Part shown: in pieces, positions 18,758 through 27,715 of the stretch
How the letters are laid out: each line of letters opens with the position of its first letter
Position numbering within the stretch: position 1 is the stretch's first letter
Source: an uncultured Butyricicoccus sp.
GTDB taxonomy: Bacteria; Bacillota; Clostridia; Oscillospirales; Butyricicoccaceae
Length of the DNA stretch: 64,000 nt
Reading direction: 5' to 3'
Assembly: GCA_944384745.1 (NCBI GenBank)
Contig: CALWUO010000005.1
Span: 34,936 to 98,935, forward strand
Translations under genes and position numbers: made by a program
The notes under the pieces: model-generated
Databases searched by the model: none
Told to the model about the DNA's origin: nothing
Seen by the model: the letters and a program-made list of their open reading frames with translations, nothing else

Positions 18758-19756
18758 ATGCGAAAATTTTTAAAATTTATACTAAGCTTAACGCTTATAA
18801 TAATACTTTGTGGCTGTCAAAACTCTGCAATTTTTTTTGATATGTACAATTTTAATAATCACCCTAAAATAAAAATAGGAATGAGTATTCCCTCTGAAGG
18901 TACATTTTTAAACAGTGTATGTCAGTCAGCAAAAAAAGCGGCTGATGAACATGATGTTCAGCTTGAAATATTATCTGCAAATAATAATCAAGAAACACAG
19001 TCTGAGCAGGTCAAAGAATGGGCGGAAAACAACTATGCGGCTGTTATTATAGTTTTATGTGATGATACTGCGGCTAAACAAATTTTAGATAATGCAGGTA
19101 CTATGCCTATTGTATTTATAAATCGTTGTCCTAGTGACCATGATGTATTACAAAGCAAACAGAATGTGATTTATATAGGAGGTAAAGAAGGTGATGCGGG
19201 CAGGCTTCAAGGCGAATTTTTAAGCGAATATTTTATTTCACAAAATAAAACAACACCAACAATAGCTGTTATATCAGGTGAAAACAATGATTTTACATCT
19301 AACATAAGAATAGAAGCCGCAAAAGAGGCAATGTCTAATGCAGGACTTATGCCATTTTATGTTTATGAAAGCTCGGGCGGTTGGGATAAATCAAAAACAC
19401 AATCAGGTTTTTATAAATTTTTACAAGATAAACCAAATATAGATGCTGTTTTAGCTGCTAATGATGATATGGCTATTGGTGCGGCTGATGCACTGGCTCA
19501 ATCTGGTTATGCACTTTCTGAAATTCCAATAGTTGGAGTTGATGCCACACCCGAAGGCAGGGCGGCTGTTAGAGATGGCAGAATAGATTTCACTGTATAT
19601 CAAGACCCAGAATATCAAGGGGCAGGTGCAGTAAATGAAATTATGAACATGCTTGGTGGATATATGCCAAATGTAGATATAGACAGTATACAATGGCATG
19701 ATTATATTCCAGTCACTGCGGCAAATGTAGACCAACTTTTCCCTGATGACAGATAA
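18758..19756 (+). CDS. Sugar-binding-type substrate-binding lipoprotein
   Basis: A 332-residue protein with a lipoprotein signal peptide: positive start, hydrophobic core, and the lipobox LILCGC with Cys near residue 20. The mature part has a periplasmic binding protein-4 fold (KIGMSIPSEGTFLNSV; VLAANDDMAIGAADAL), as in ribose or galactose binding proteins. I take ATG 18758 after AAAGGGG rather than GTG 18749, which lies inside that site. No ABC permease is adjacent. It overlaps into the FHA-SEDS gene region, suggesting a sensory role in wall synthesis or an unrelated orphan receptor. Confidence 0.82.
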   Translation: MRKFLKFILSLTLIIILCGCQNSAIFFDMYNFNNHPKIKIGMSIPSEGTFLNSVCQSAKKAADEHDVQLEILSANNNQETQSEQVKEWAENNYAAVIIVLCDDTAAKQILDNAGTMPIVFINRCPSDHDVLQSKQNVIYIGGKEGDAGRLQGEFLSEYFISQNKTTPTIAVISGENNDFTSNIRIEAAKEAMSNAGLMPFYVYESSGGWDKSKTQSGFYKFLQDKPNIDAVLAANDDMAIGAADALAQSGYALSEIPIVGVDATPEGRAAVRDGRIDFTVYQDPEYQGAGAVNEIMNMLGGYMPNVDIDSIQWHDYIPVTAANVDQLFPDDR

Positions 19757-19767
19757 TGGAGGAAAAA

Positions 19768-21594
19768 ATGCAAACTATTACAAATGCACTTCAAACTGTG
19801 CTTGATGCAATAACAGGTGCAGCAGCCAAATATCCTATGCTTGGAATATGGTATACAACTGTAATTCGTTTTGTTTTGCCTGTTCTTGCACTTCTTATTC
19901 TTTTAACTGTTATACGTTCACTTTTAACCGTTCCACATATCCCTGAAACTTGGGCTTATATAAGCTTGCCAAATGGTGAACGTGTACCACTCACCCACTG
20001 GGAAAATTTAATAGGTAGAGCTAAAAACAATGATATTGTTTTAAGTTACCCATCAATTTCACGAACACATGCAGCAATAAACCGAAATGACAAAGGCGAA
20101 TGGACTCTTTATGATTTGGACTCCACAGGTGGTACAACCGTAAATGGTTATATTGTTGACGGTGATGCTATTCTTGAAGAGGGTGATGTAGTTTCTTTTG
20201 GTGGAGTTGAAACGGTGTTTTTACCACTTACAGTCAGCGAAAAACGCAGTCAACGACAATTAAGAGCTGAAGAAACTCGCCCTGTATCCCCTTGGGGATT
20301 GCTTGTACTTTTAACTATGTTTCAGGTTTTTACAGCTACTCAACTTATTGTAAGTATGGGCGAAAAAGCCACAGTCAATGTACCACTTGTATTTTTAGGC
20401 TTAACCGCTTCAATGTGGATTTATTGTTTGACTTTTAGGGCAATGCGTCGAGTAGGTTTTGAAATGGAGCTTATAGCATTCTTTCTTTGTACGCTTGGTC
20501 TTTCAGTAACAGCTTCAACCAATCCTGATGATTTGTTAAAAATATTTTTAACTATGCTTGGTGGTTTATTTGGTTTTATGGCATTATGTTTTATACTTAG
20601 AAACCTTGAAAACGCTCAGAAAATCCGTTGGATAATGGCGGCTGGTGCAATCGGTTTGCTTGCAATAACACTTGTTGCTGGTACTGGTGCTTATGGTGCT
20701 AAACTTTGGCTAAAACTAGGCCCTATCTCAATACAACCATCAGAAATAGCAAAAATTTGTTATATTTTTGCAGGTGCGGCTACACTTGACCGTTTATTTA
20801 AAAAGCGAAATCTAACATTATTTATTGTGCTTACTGGTCTATGTGGCGGCTGTCTTGCCCTTATGAATGATTTTGGTACAGCACTTATTTTCTTTGTAAC
20901 ATTCCTTGTAATCGCTTTTATGCGTTCTGGTGACTGGGCAACACTTGCTCTTATCTGTTCTGGCTGTGGCATTGGTGGAATGATGCTTTTAAAGCTTAAA
21001 TCACATGTTGCAGCACGTTTTGCCGTTTGGGGACACGCTTGGGAACATGCCTCAGACTCTGGCTTTCAACAAGTAAGAACTATGTCTGCCTCTGCTTCTG
21101 GCGGTCTTATTGGTGTAGGTGCGGGAAATGGCTGGCTTAAAAATGTATTTGCAGCTGATACTGACCTTGTTTTTGGTATGCTTTGTGAAGAATTTGGTTT
21201 TATTATCGCCTTGCTTGCGATTTTATGTATTATAACTCTTGCGGTCTTTTCTGTTCGTGCTTGCAGGGCTGGACGTTCTAGTTTTTATACAATAGCAGCT
21301 TGTGCGGCATCTTCTATGATGGTTGTACAAACCTGTTTAAATGTATTTGGTGCGGTTGATATTTTACCATTAACAGGTGTAACTTTTCCATTTGTATCCA
21401 ATGGCGGTTCAGCTATGCTTTCCGCTTGGGGACTGCTTGCGTTCTTAAAAGCAACCGATACAAGACAAAATGCAAGTTTTGCTGTAAAACTACCTAGCCG
21501 AAAGCAGCTAAAACAGGAAGATGAAATAGATAATTATGCTGATTACACTGGCGATTATGAAGACTATATGGAGGACGATTATGAGGAAGATTGA
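19768..21594 (+). CDS. FHA domain - SEDS (FtsW/RodA/SpoVE) fusion protein
   Basis: A 608-residue membrane protein. One helix (about residues 28-50) precedes a FHA domain at about 65-155 (LIGRAKNNDIVLSYPSISR and HAAI, a phosphothreonine-binding pattern). A SEDS glycosyltransferase with about 10 helices follows (GPISIQPSEIAKICYI; NDFGTALIFF; FPFVSNGGSAML). SEDS proteins polymerise lipid II with a partner class B PBP, which is the next gene. The FHA part suggests control by a Ser/Thr kinase. Start ATG 19768 follows GGAGG; an earlier ATG at 19756 overlaps the upstream stop. Confidence 0.9.
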   Translation: MQTITNALQTVLDAITGAAAKYPMLGIWYTTVIRFVLPVLALLILLTVIRSLLTVPHIPETWAYISLPNGERVPLTHWENLIGRAKNNDIVLSYPSISRTHAAINRNDKGEWTLYDLDSTGGTTVNGYIVDGDAILEEGDVVSFGGVETVFLPLTVSEKRSQRQLRAEETRPVSPWGLLVLLTMFQVFTATQLIVSMGEKATVNVPLVFLGLTASMWIYCLTFRAMRRVGFEMELIAFFLCTLGLSVTASTNPDDLLKIFLTMLGGLFGFMALCFILRNLENAQKIRWIMAAGAIGLLAITLVAGTGAYGAKLWLKLGPISIQPSEIAKICYIFAGAATLDRLFKKRNLTLFIVLTGLCGGCLALMNDFGTALIFFVTFLVIAFMRSGDWATLALICSGCGIGGMMLLKLKSHVAARFAVWGHAWEHASDSGFQQVRTMSASASGGLIGVGAGNGWLKNVFAADTDLVFGMLCEEFGFIIALLAILCIITLAVFSVRACRAGRSSFYTIAACAASSMMVVQTCLNVFGAVDILPLTGVTFPFVSNGGSAMLSAWGLLAFLKATDTRQNASFAVKLPSRKQLKQEDEIDNYADYTGDYEDYMEDDYEED

Positions 21595-22924
21595 AAGACG
21601 AGCAATGATTTGTCTTATCTTAGCATTAGGTCTGTTTATCGGTATATGTACTTTTGGATATCGCTTTGTGCGTTATGGCAGTGATTGGGCATCTTTTCCT
21701 GCAAATAAACATTTGTATTCAAGTACAGGCACTATAACAGATAGAGATGGTGATATACTTTCAAGTGTAGATGACACTGGGCGTCATTATTATCCAGATG
21801 AAACGGTTAGAAAAGCTACACTTCACGCAGTCGGTGACAAGGCTGGAAGTATTGGTACTGGTGCTATACATGCATTTTCTGATAAATTATCAGGATATAA
21901 TATATTAACAGGCAGCAAATCACCATTTAGCACAGAAAAAACATTAAATCTTACAATAGATGCAGCGTTTAATGTAGTAGCATATAATGCTTTAGATGGT
22001 CAAAAGGGCACAGTAGGCGTATATGATTATACAACAGGCGAAATTTTATGTATGGTTTCAACTCCTACTTATGACCCAGAAAATGTACCTGATAATATGG
22101 ATAGTGAACAGTATGACGGTGCATACTTAAACCGTTTTCTATCGTCTGCTATTGTTCCAGGTTCAATTTTTAAAATTGTAACTTTAAATGCAGCTCTTGA
22201 AAATATATCTGATATTTATGATAGAACTTTTAAATGCACTGGTAGTACAACAGTAGGCGGCATAGAGATAACATGTCCTCATGCACATGGTACACTTGAT
22301 ATTCAATCTGCTTTTGCAAATTCATGTAATGGTGTTTTTGGTCAGCTTGCCGCTGAAATGGGTGGAAATACAATGCAAAAATATGTAGATGCGGCTGGTC
22401 TTACATCAAGTATATCAGTTGATGGAATAAAAACGGCAAAAGGCACATTTTCTTTTGTTGGTGAAGATGCTGGTCAAGTGGCTTGGTCTGGTGTAGGTCA
22501 AGGCAAGGACGCATTAAACCCTTGTACTATGATGACATATATGGGTGCTATTGCCTCTGGTGGTAGCACAGCAACACCAAAGCTTATTAAATCAGTTGAT
22601 GGAACTATTATTCCTAGCATTTCAACCAATAAAAAAACCGACACACTTATAAATTCAGATACTGCTGAACAAATTCATAGAATGATGAGAAATAATGTTG
22701 AACAAACTTATGGTGCAAGTCGCTTTCCTAGTGGCACTTGTGCAAAATCTGGTACAGCAGAAGTTGGTGGCGGTTTAAGCCCTAACGCATGGTTTGCAGG
22801 TTTTATTGATGACCCTGCTCACCCATATGCATTTATTGTGCTTGTTGAGAATGGCGGTGGCGGTTCCAGCGTTGCTGGTGAAGTTGCAAGTCAAGTTTTA
22901 AATGCAATAGTTGATAAAATGTGA
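21581..22924 (+). CDS. Class B penicillin-binding protein (transpeptidase)
   Basis: A 447-residue bitopic PBP with one N-terminal membrane helix. The transpeptidase motifs are present: SIFK (SxxK, near residue 193), SCN (SxN, near 247) and KSGTAE (KTG-type, near 388). The N-terminal dimerisation region is short, as in PbpA-type proteins of Actinobacteria and Clostridia. ATG 21581 follows ATGGAGGACGATT and overlaps the SEDS gene by 14 bases, so the pair is made together. An upstream in-frame ATG at 21536 has no ribosome binding site. Confidence 0.92.
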   Translation: MRKIERRAMICLILALGLFIGICTFGYRFVRYGSDWASFPANKHLYSSTGTITDRDGDILSSVDDTGRHYYPDETVRKATLHAVGDKAGSIGTGAIHAFSDKLSGYNILTGSKSPFSTEKTLNLTIDAAFNVVAYNALDGQKGTVGVYDYTTGEILCMVSTPTYDPENVPDNMDSEQYDGAYLNRFLSSAIVPGSIFKIVTLNAALENISDIYDRTFKCTGSTTVGGIEITCPHAHGTLDIQSAFANSCNGVFGQLAAEMGGNTMQKYVDAAGLTSSISVDGIKTAKGTFSFVGEDAGQVAWSGVGQGKDALNPCTMMTYMGAIASGGSTATPKLIKSVDGTIIPSISTNKKTDTLINSDTAEQIHRMMRNNVEQTYGASRFPSGTCAKSGTAEVGGGLSPNAWFAGFIDDPAHPYAFIVLVENGGGGSSVAGEVASQVLNAIVDKM

Positions 22925-22931
22925 TAAACAA

Positions 22932-22964
22932 AAGCCTCTAGCATGTACTAGAGGCTTAATTTTT
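22932..22964 (+). terminator. Terminator of the FHA-SEDS/PBP operon
   Basis: A perfect 10-bp stem (AAGCCTCTAG / CTAGAGGCTT, 6-base loop) is followed by AATTTTTT. Confidence 0.9.
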
Positions 22965-23911
22965 TAATTAAAATATACAATTTCGTCTTTTGGTGGATTT
23001 GCTTTTTCTATATCAAGCAATGTTAAAACAGGACCTGCACCTTTGTATATTGATAATTCTTCAATATGGATTTTAGCAGTTATATTATACCATTCTTTGC
23101 TTTTTATCTGGTCGAATTTATCGCCCGCTTGACATACAAAACCTAAATATGCGATATCATCAGCACAGCAAACCATACCATGTCTACCTGTAAAGATAAG
23201 ACCTTTTGGCAGTTTATCGCTAATAAATACATGGGATTTAAATTTAACTATTTTACCCTCATATTTTTCTGGCTGACTACTTGCATCTACATACCATAAT
23301 CCAAAATCTTCATCAGAGATATCAATTTCATCTGCATTTATATCAAAAGGCATTACCATATTATCACGATAATCTTCAGAGTTACCATCTACATCATCAA
23401 GGAAAATCGTAGCTCTTGGGTTCATTGCTCTAATATTTCGGCTGTGCAAATAGTCCTTGTCCTTTTGAGTACATCTATTAAATACAATTAAATCTGCATT
23501 TGTGATATGCTCAAACATTCTTTGTCCTAAATTTGCAGAATAAAGTTCAAGTGTTGAGCCGTTTATAGCTGCTACAACCTGATAAAGCTCCCAGTTTGCT
23601 GGCATACACTCGTCCACAAACTCTGATAAATTCCACATGCCGTTAAGCTCTATCATAACTCTATCTGCTTTATTATCACTTACAGCTTTTTTAAGTGCTG
23701 CAATAGTCACATCATCTATATCTTCAAATGCTATAAGAGAACAGTTGAATTTTTTTAGAAAATCATCGTCAAATTCTTCTATACCCTCTTCAAGCTGAAC
23801 AATCAAAGTTCTTTCTTTTTCTGTGAAATTAGGGTCTGACAAAACCTCTTTCATAAATGTTGTTTTGCCGCCCTCAAGCAAACCAGTAAAAATATATACA
23901 GGAATACCCAA
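22964..23911 (-). CDS. CobW-like (COG0523) GTPase with C-terminal YcgQ-like domain
   Basis: A 315-residue protein. Residues 1-175 form a G3E GTPase with an altered Walker A, GLLEGGKTTF, in place of GFLGAGKTT, and an FNRC motif near 150 for base recognition. The CxCC metal motif of COG0523 proteins is absent. Residues about 215-315 (GKIVKFKSHVFISD; GRHGMVCCADDIAYLGFVC) resemble the C-terminal domain of YcgQ/TIGR03943 proteins (DUF1980), found with a putative metal permease. It lies 18 bases downstream of the His-rich GTPase. A metal-trafficking role is inferred. Confidence 0.72.
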   Translation of the reverse strand: MGIPVYIFTGLLEGGKTTFMKEVLSDPNFTEKERTLIVQLEEGIEEFDDDFLKKFNCSLIAFEDIDDVTIAALKKAVSDNKADRVMIELNGMWNLSEFVDECMPANWELYQVVAAINGSTLELYSANLGQRMFEHITNADLIVFNRCTQKDKDYLHSRNIRAMNPRATIFLDDVDGNSEDYRDNMVMPFDINADEIDISDEDFGLWYVDASSQPEKYEGKIVKFKSHVFISDKLPKGLIFTGRHGMVCCADDIAYLGFVCQAGDKFDQIKSKEWYNITAKIHIEELSIYKGAGPVLTLLDIEKANPPKDEIVYFN

Positions 23912-23929
23912 TATTTTTCGCCTCCAAAA

Positions 23930-25003
23930 TTAAACACCAAAAATTTCTGCTAAACGCTCTTCATCAAGGTCAGAACCAATAACACACAATCTACCTGTAT
24001 AATCAGCAGAACCGTAACGAATTTCTGGTGAAGCTGGAACATAGTCAAAATGCAACCATGTGCTGGAATCTGCACAAGGGACAATTCCCTTTGCACGAAG
24101 TACAGTTCCTAATGTTATATCACCAAGAGCAGTTAAACAATCCTTTAGTTGTTGTTCAGTGAATTTCTTAGGAGTTTCTACGCCCCAACTTTGAAATACT
24201 TCATCTGCATGGTGATGATGGTGTTCATGATGATGACCACAAGAACAAGTTTCACCGTGTTCATGATGGTGATGTTCATGCTCATGATGATGTTCATGTT
24301 CATGGTCGTGACCACAAGAACAACCTTCTTCATGCTCATGGTGGTGATGTTCATGCTCATGATGATGTTCATGGTGCATATCTTCTAACATTTGCTGTGC
24401 GAGGGTGTGACTATCCTCCATAACATTTAAAAGTTGTTCACCTGTTAAGTTATCCCAAGGAGTTGTTACAATCTTAGCCTTTGGATTGTGATGTTGTAAA
24501 GCGTGTACACATTGTGCAAGCTTTTCTTCCTTTAAGTTTTGTGTGCGTGATAAGAAGATAGCACCTGCATTTTCAATCTGATTTAAGAAAAACTCACCAA
24601 AGTTTTTAGAGTACATTTTGTATTTAATCGCATCAGCAACAGTTACAAAACTATTTAATATAACAGGCTCATGTTCTGCAACATCTTTTACAGCCTTAAT
24701 AACATCAGATAACTTGCCTACACCAGATGGTTCAATAATAATTCTATCTGGGTGATATTTTTCAATAACTTCTGTTAACGCTTTACCAAAATCACCCACT
24801 AAAGAACAACAAATGCAACCAGAATTCATTTCTGTAATTTCAATACCTGCATCTTTTAAGAAACCGCCATCAATACCGATTTCACCAAATTCATTTTCAA
24901 TCAAAACGATTTTCTGACCGTTTAAAGCTTCACCAATCAGTTTTTTTATAAGTGTTGTTTTACCAGCACCCAGAAAACCTGAGATAATATCAATTTTTGT
25001 CAT
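23930..25003 (-). CDS. CobW-family (COG0523) GTPase with His-rich metal-binding insert
   Basis: A 357-residue G3E GTPase. Walker A GFLGAGKTTL at residue 8, the metal site SGCICCSL near residue 62 (CxCC) and the base-recognition SRTQ segment are typical of zinc or other metal chaperones. Residues about 205-272 are a His/Glu linker with two copies of a CSCGH motif among runs such as HHEHEHHHHEH, a strong metal-binding tract. A C-terminal CobW_C domain follows. It is first of a two-gene operon. The metal is not identifiable from sequence; Zn(II) is most common. Confidence 0.9.
   Translation of the reverse strand: MTKIDIISGFLGAGKTTLIKKLIGEALNGQKIVLIENEFGEIGIDGGFLKDAGIEITEMNSGCICCSLVGDFGKALTEVIEKYHPDRIIIEPSGVGKLSDVIKAVKDVAEHEPVILNSFVTVADAIKYKMYSKNFGEFFLNQIENAGAIFLSRTQNLKEEKLAQCVHALQHHNPKAKIVTTPWDNLTGEQLLNVMEDSHTLAQQMLEDMHHEHHHEHEHHHHEHEEGCSCGHDHEHEHHHEHEHHHHEHGETCSCGHHHEHHHHHADEVFQSWGVETPKKFTEQQLKDCLTALGDITLGTVLRAKGIVPCADSSTWLHFDYVPASPEIRYGSADYTGRLCVIGSDLDEERLAEIFGV
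24190..24390 (-). repeat. Imprecise tandem repeat coding the His-rich linker
   Basis: CATGGTGATGTTCATG-type units alternate along this stretch and encode two similar His-rich blocks, each containing a Cys-Ser-Cys-Gly-His motif. It probably arose by repeat expansion and may vary in length between strains. Confidence 0.75.
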
Positions 25004-25104
25004 TTTAACTTAAATTCCTTTCTATCATCAAAGTAAAAATACACTTTGGTTAGTCGTTTCTAACATTTATAATACAACCATTATTCCATAAATTCAATCT
25101 TTTT

Positions 25105-26055
25105 TTATAGCTCTGGTAAAATTAAATCCCTATTTGGTATTTTATCCCATGAGAATATTTTTATAAGCTCATCAAGTGAAATATCTTCTTTGTTTTCTAT
25201 TAGACCACAAGTATATGCCAAAATCCCAATTAGTTTTTGTGGTTTCATGTACTGTCTTATAACCCCTAAATCTAAATCTTTATCCCTTTTACTAAGTCGT
25301 CTTCCATCTGGTGCAACTAAAAGCGGCATATGATAGAATTTAGGCGGTTTAAATCCAAATAATTCATGTAGCCAAATTTGTCTTGCGGTTGAACTTATAA
25401 GGTCATGCCCTCTTACAACCTCAGTTACACCCATAAGACCATCATCAACTGTAACTGCAAGTTGATATGCAAATATACCATCAGAACGTTTTATAATAAA
25501 ATCGCCACATTCAAGTTTTAAGTTTTCAGTACATTCACCTATGCAGCCGTCTACAAAACTTATTTTTATATCTGGAACAGCTAAACGCATAGCGGGCTTA
25601 CGTTTTTTCTGTTTTCTCTCCTGCTCGGTTAAATTTTTACAAGTGCCTGTATAAATCAATCTGCCATCTGATAAATGTGGTGCTGATACTGCATGAAGTT
25701 CTGCACGAGAACAAAAACACGGATAAACAAGACCTTTTTCTTTTAGAAAACGTTCAAAGCATTTATAAATCTCTGTTCGCTCACTTTGATATATTGAGTT
25801 GTTTATATTTGAAATATTAACATTTTTAGGTTTTACAAAGTTTATATCATCAAAATTTATACCAAACCAATTTAAATCGTCTAACACCTGTTTACAGTTA
25901 TCTTTAGTACAACGGAGAGTATCCAAATCTTCAATTCTAAGGATATAATCTCCACCTTTACTTTTAGCACTTAAATAACCAAGCATAGCACAAAGTATAT
26001 TACCTAAGTGCATTCTCCCGCTTGGTGAAGGTGCAAATCTACCTACAATATGCAT
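25105..26055 (-). CDS. gluQ: Glutamyl-Q tRNA(Asp) synthetase
   Basis: A 316-residue paralog of the glutamyl-tRNA synthetase catalytic core without the anticodon-binding domain; it glutamylates queuosine on tRNA-Asp. GRFAPSPSGRMHLGN is the HIGH-type motif, and CFCSRAEL with a later GTCKN supplies Zn ligands. RRLSKRDKDLDLG is the KMSKS-like loop. ATG 26055 lacks a strong Shine-Dalgarno. Stand-alone gene with no tgt/queA nearby. Confidence 0.9.
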   Translation of the reverse strand: MHIVGRFAPSPSGRMHLGNILCAMLGYLSAKSKGGDYILRIEDLDTLRCTKDNCKQVLDDLNWFGINFDDINFVKPKNVNISNINNSIYQSERTEIYKCFERFLKEKGLVYPCFCSRAELHAVSAPHLSDGRLIYTGTCKNLTEQERKQKKRKPAMRLAVPDIKISFVDGCIGECTENLKLECGDFIIKRSDGIFAYQLAVTVDDGLMGVTEVVRGHDLISSTARQIWLHELFGFKPPKFYHMPLLVAPDGRRLSKRDKDLDLGVIRQYMKPQKLIGILAYTCGLIENKEDISLDELIKIFSWDKIPNRDLILPEL

Positions 26056-26107
26056 AAGTTTAACCCTCCCATTTAATAATGGTAAAGCAGAGTTTAAACT
26101 TTTTCAA

Positions 26108-26141
26108 GAAAAAAATGGCTCTGCCTTTTGGGCAAAGCCAT
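26108..26141 (-). terminator. Terminator of the hydrogenase gene
   Basis: On the minus strand ATGGCT-t-TGCC / GGCA-g-AGCCAT forms a hairpin followed by TTTTTTT, just after the hydrogenase stop codon. Confidence 0.85.
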
Positions 26142-26152
26142 AAAATTTTTAA

Positions 26153-27598
26153 TTACATATCATCAACATTATAGTGGTTAATAGCGTCTGCAACGCCTTC
26201 TTTATCACTCTTTTTGCCATACTGGTCAACTTTCACCTTGCTCTTTAGTTCATGTACAAGGCTACCTGCACCACTTACACAACCGCCAACACAAGCCATA
26301 CCCTCAATAAAGTTCTTATCAAGTTTGCCTGCTTTAGCCTTTAGAAGTGCAATCTTACATTCTTCAATACCGCTACAAACTTCAGCCTTAACTTCAAAGT
26401 CCAATTCTCTTTCCTTAGCAACTTGAAGTACAGCTTCAGTAAGACCGCCAGAGCGACCAAATACACGACCAAAATAAGACGCATCATTTACAGAGGTTTC
26501 GTCCATTGTCTTTAGGTCGATTTCCTTAGCATCAATCATTGCTTGAAATTCTTCAAATGTAATTATGCAATCAATCCACATATCAACAGTTGGCTTGAAC
26601 TTTTCTTCTTTCTTAGCTGTGCAAGGTCCAATGAAAATGGTCTTGATTGGTGTTTCAGAATTTTCCTTAATGAAACGACCGATTTCAGCCATTGGTGAAA
26701 GGTTATGTGAAATATGTTCTTTCATTTCAGGAACATGTTTTTCAATGTAAGATACAAATGCAGGACAGCAAGATGAAGTTAAGAAACCTTTTTCCGCTAG
26801 TTCTTGAGCCTCTTTATCTGCAACCATATCAGCACCCATAGCTGCTTCTACAACATAGTCAAAACCAAGTTTACGGATACCAGTTGCAACTTGAGCAAGT
26901 GAACAATCATCAAACTGAGCTGCAATTGCAGGTGCTATGATAGCCGCCACTTTATAATTTTGCTCGCCTGAAGCGTCTTTTGCATTTTTAATGATATTTA
27001 TAGCATCAACCATAAATGACTTGTCAACAATAGCACCAAATGGGCAAGCAGAAGCACAAGCACCACAAGAGATACATTTATCTGGATTGATTTGAGCTTT
27101 CTTTTCCTCATTCATAGCAATAGCATCAATTTTACAGCTACGCTCACAAGGACGAACATGTTCAACAATCGCACCATAAGGGCAAACCTTGGCACAACGA
27201 CCACATTCAATACAAATATCTAAATCAATTTCAGCTTTACCCTTGCTATTTTTCTTGATAGCGTTTTTAGGGCAATTTTTAATACAACGCTGGGAAATAC
27301 AACCACGACATGATTCAGATACTGTGTAACGCTCGACTGGACATTCATCACAAGCAATCTGAATAACTTCAATAATATTAGGGTTACGACGGTCACCACC
27401 CATTGCTAAACGAACACGCTCTTGTGCTATTGCACGCTCTTTGTAAATACAGCAACGCATAGTAGCCTTTGGCCCTGGAGAGATAATCTGTGGTATCTCA
27501 TAATATGAGTCCATTAAATTACCCTCATACGCACGGATTGCAACTTCTTTAAGCACTCTGTACTTTAAAAGTTGTACATCTGTTTCAAAATTTCTCAT
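26153..27598 (-). CDS. Monomeric [FeFe] hydrogenase, group-B-like
   Basis: A 481-residue protein. The N-terminal half carries cysteine-rich clusters, including two 4Fe-4S ferredoxin motifs (CIECGRCAKVCP and CISCGACASACP) near residues 135 and 180. The catalytic domain has the three H-cluster loops: L1 TSSCCPAF, L2 IGPCTAKKEE and L3 EGMACVGGCVSGAG. L1 reads CCPAF rather than CCPGW/CCPSW, which with the atypical N-terminus points to group B of the family. It would exchange electrons between ferredoxin and H2 in the cytoplasm. ATG 27598 follows TTGGAGAAGACAAAT; the upstream TTG is less likely. Confidence 0.9.
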   Translation of the reverse strand: MRNFETDVQLLKYRVLKEVAIRAYEGNLMDSYYEIPQIISPGPKATMRCCIYKERAIAQERVRLAMGGDRRNPNIIEVIQIACDECPVERYTVSESCRGCISQRCIKNCPKNAIKKNSKGKAEIDLDICIECGRCAKVCPYGAIVEHVRPCERSCKIDAIAMNEEKKAQINPDKCISCGACASACPFGAIVDKSFMVDAINIIKNAKDASGEQNYKVAAIIAPAIAAQFDDCSLAQVATGIRKLGFDYVVEAAMGADMVADKEAQELAEKGFLTSSCCPAFVSYIEKHVPEMKEHISHNLSPMAEIGRFIKENSETPIKTIFIGPCTAKKEEKFKPTVDMWIDCIITFEEFQAMIDAKEIDLKTMDETSVNDASYFGRVFGRSGGLTEAVLQVAKERELDFEVKAEVCSGIEECKIALLKAKAGKLDKNFIEGMACVGGCVSGAGSLVHELKSKVKVDQYGKKSDKEGVADAINHYNVDDM

Positions 27599-27632
27599 AT
27601 TTGTCTTCTCCAATCCCTCTTAAATTATTAAA

Positions 27633-27656
27633 CTTGTAAATTGGGGATTTTACAAG
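27633..27656. promoter_or_regulatory. Palindrome upstream of the hydrogenase gene
   Basis: CTTGTAAA - 8 bases - TTTACAAG is a perfect inverted repeat 35 bases before the hydrogenase ATG. No T tract follows on either side, so an operator is more likely than a terminator. The spacing does not match the Rex consensus. Confidence 0.45.
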
Positions 27657-27715
27657 CTTTAAATTTATATCAAATCCTTTACAGATTTAATTTACCTCAA
27701 TCACCTAAATAGTTT

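Noticed and set aside
24149..24388. Met/Phe/Val-rich 79-codon ORF on the plus strand
   Set aside because: It is the antisense shadow of the His-rich repeat (CAT/CAC reads as ATG/GTG), with no ribosome binding site of its own.
27633..27656. Rex operator before the hydrogenase
   Set aside because: The arms resemble Rex half-sites but the centre is 8 bases instead of 4.
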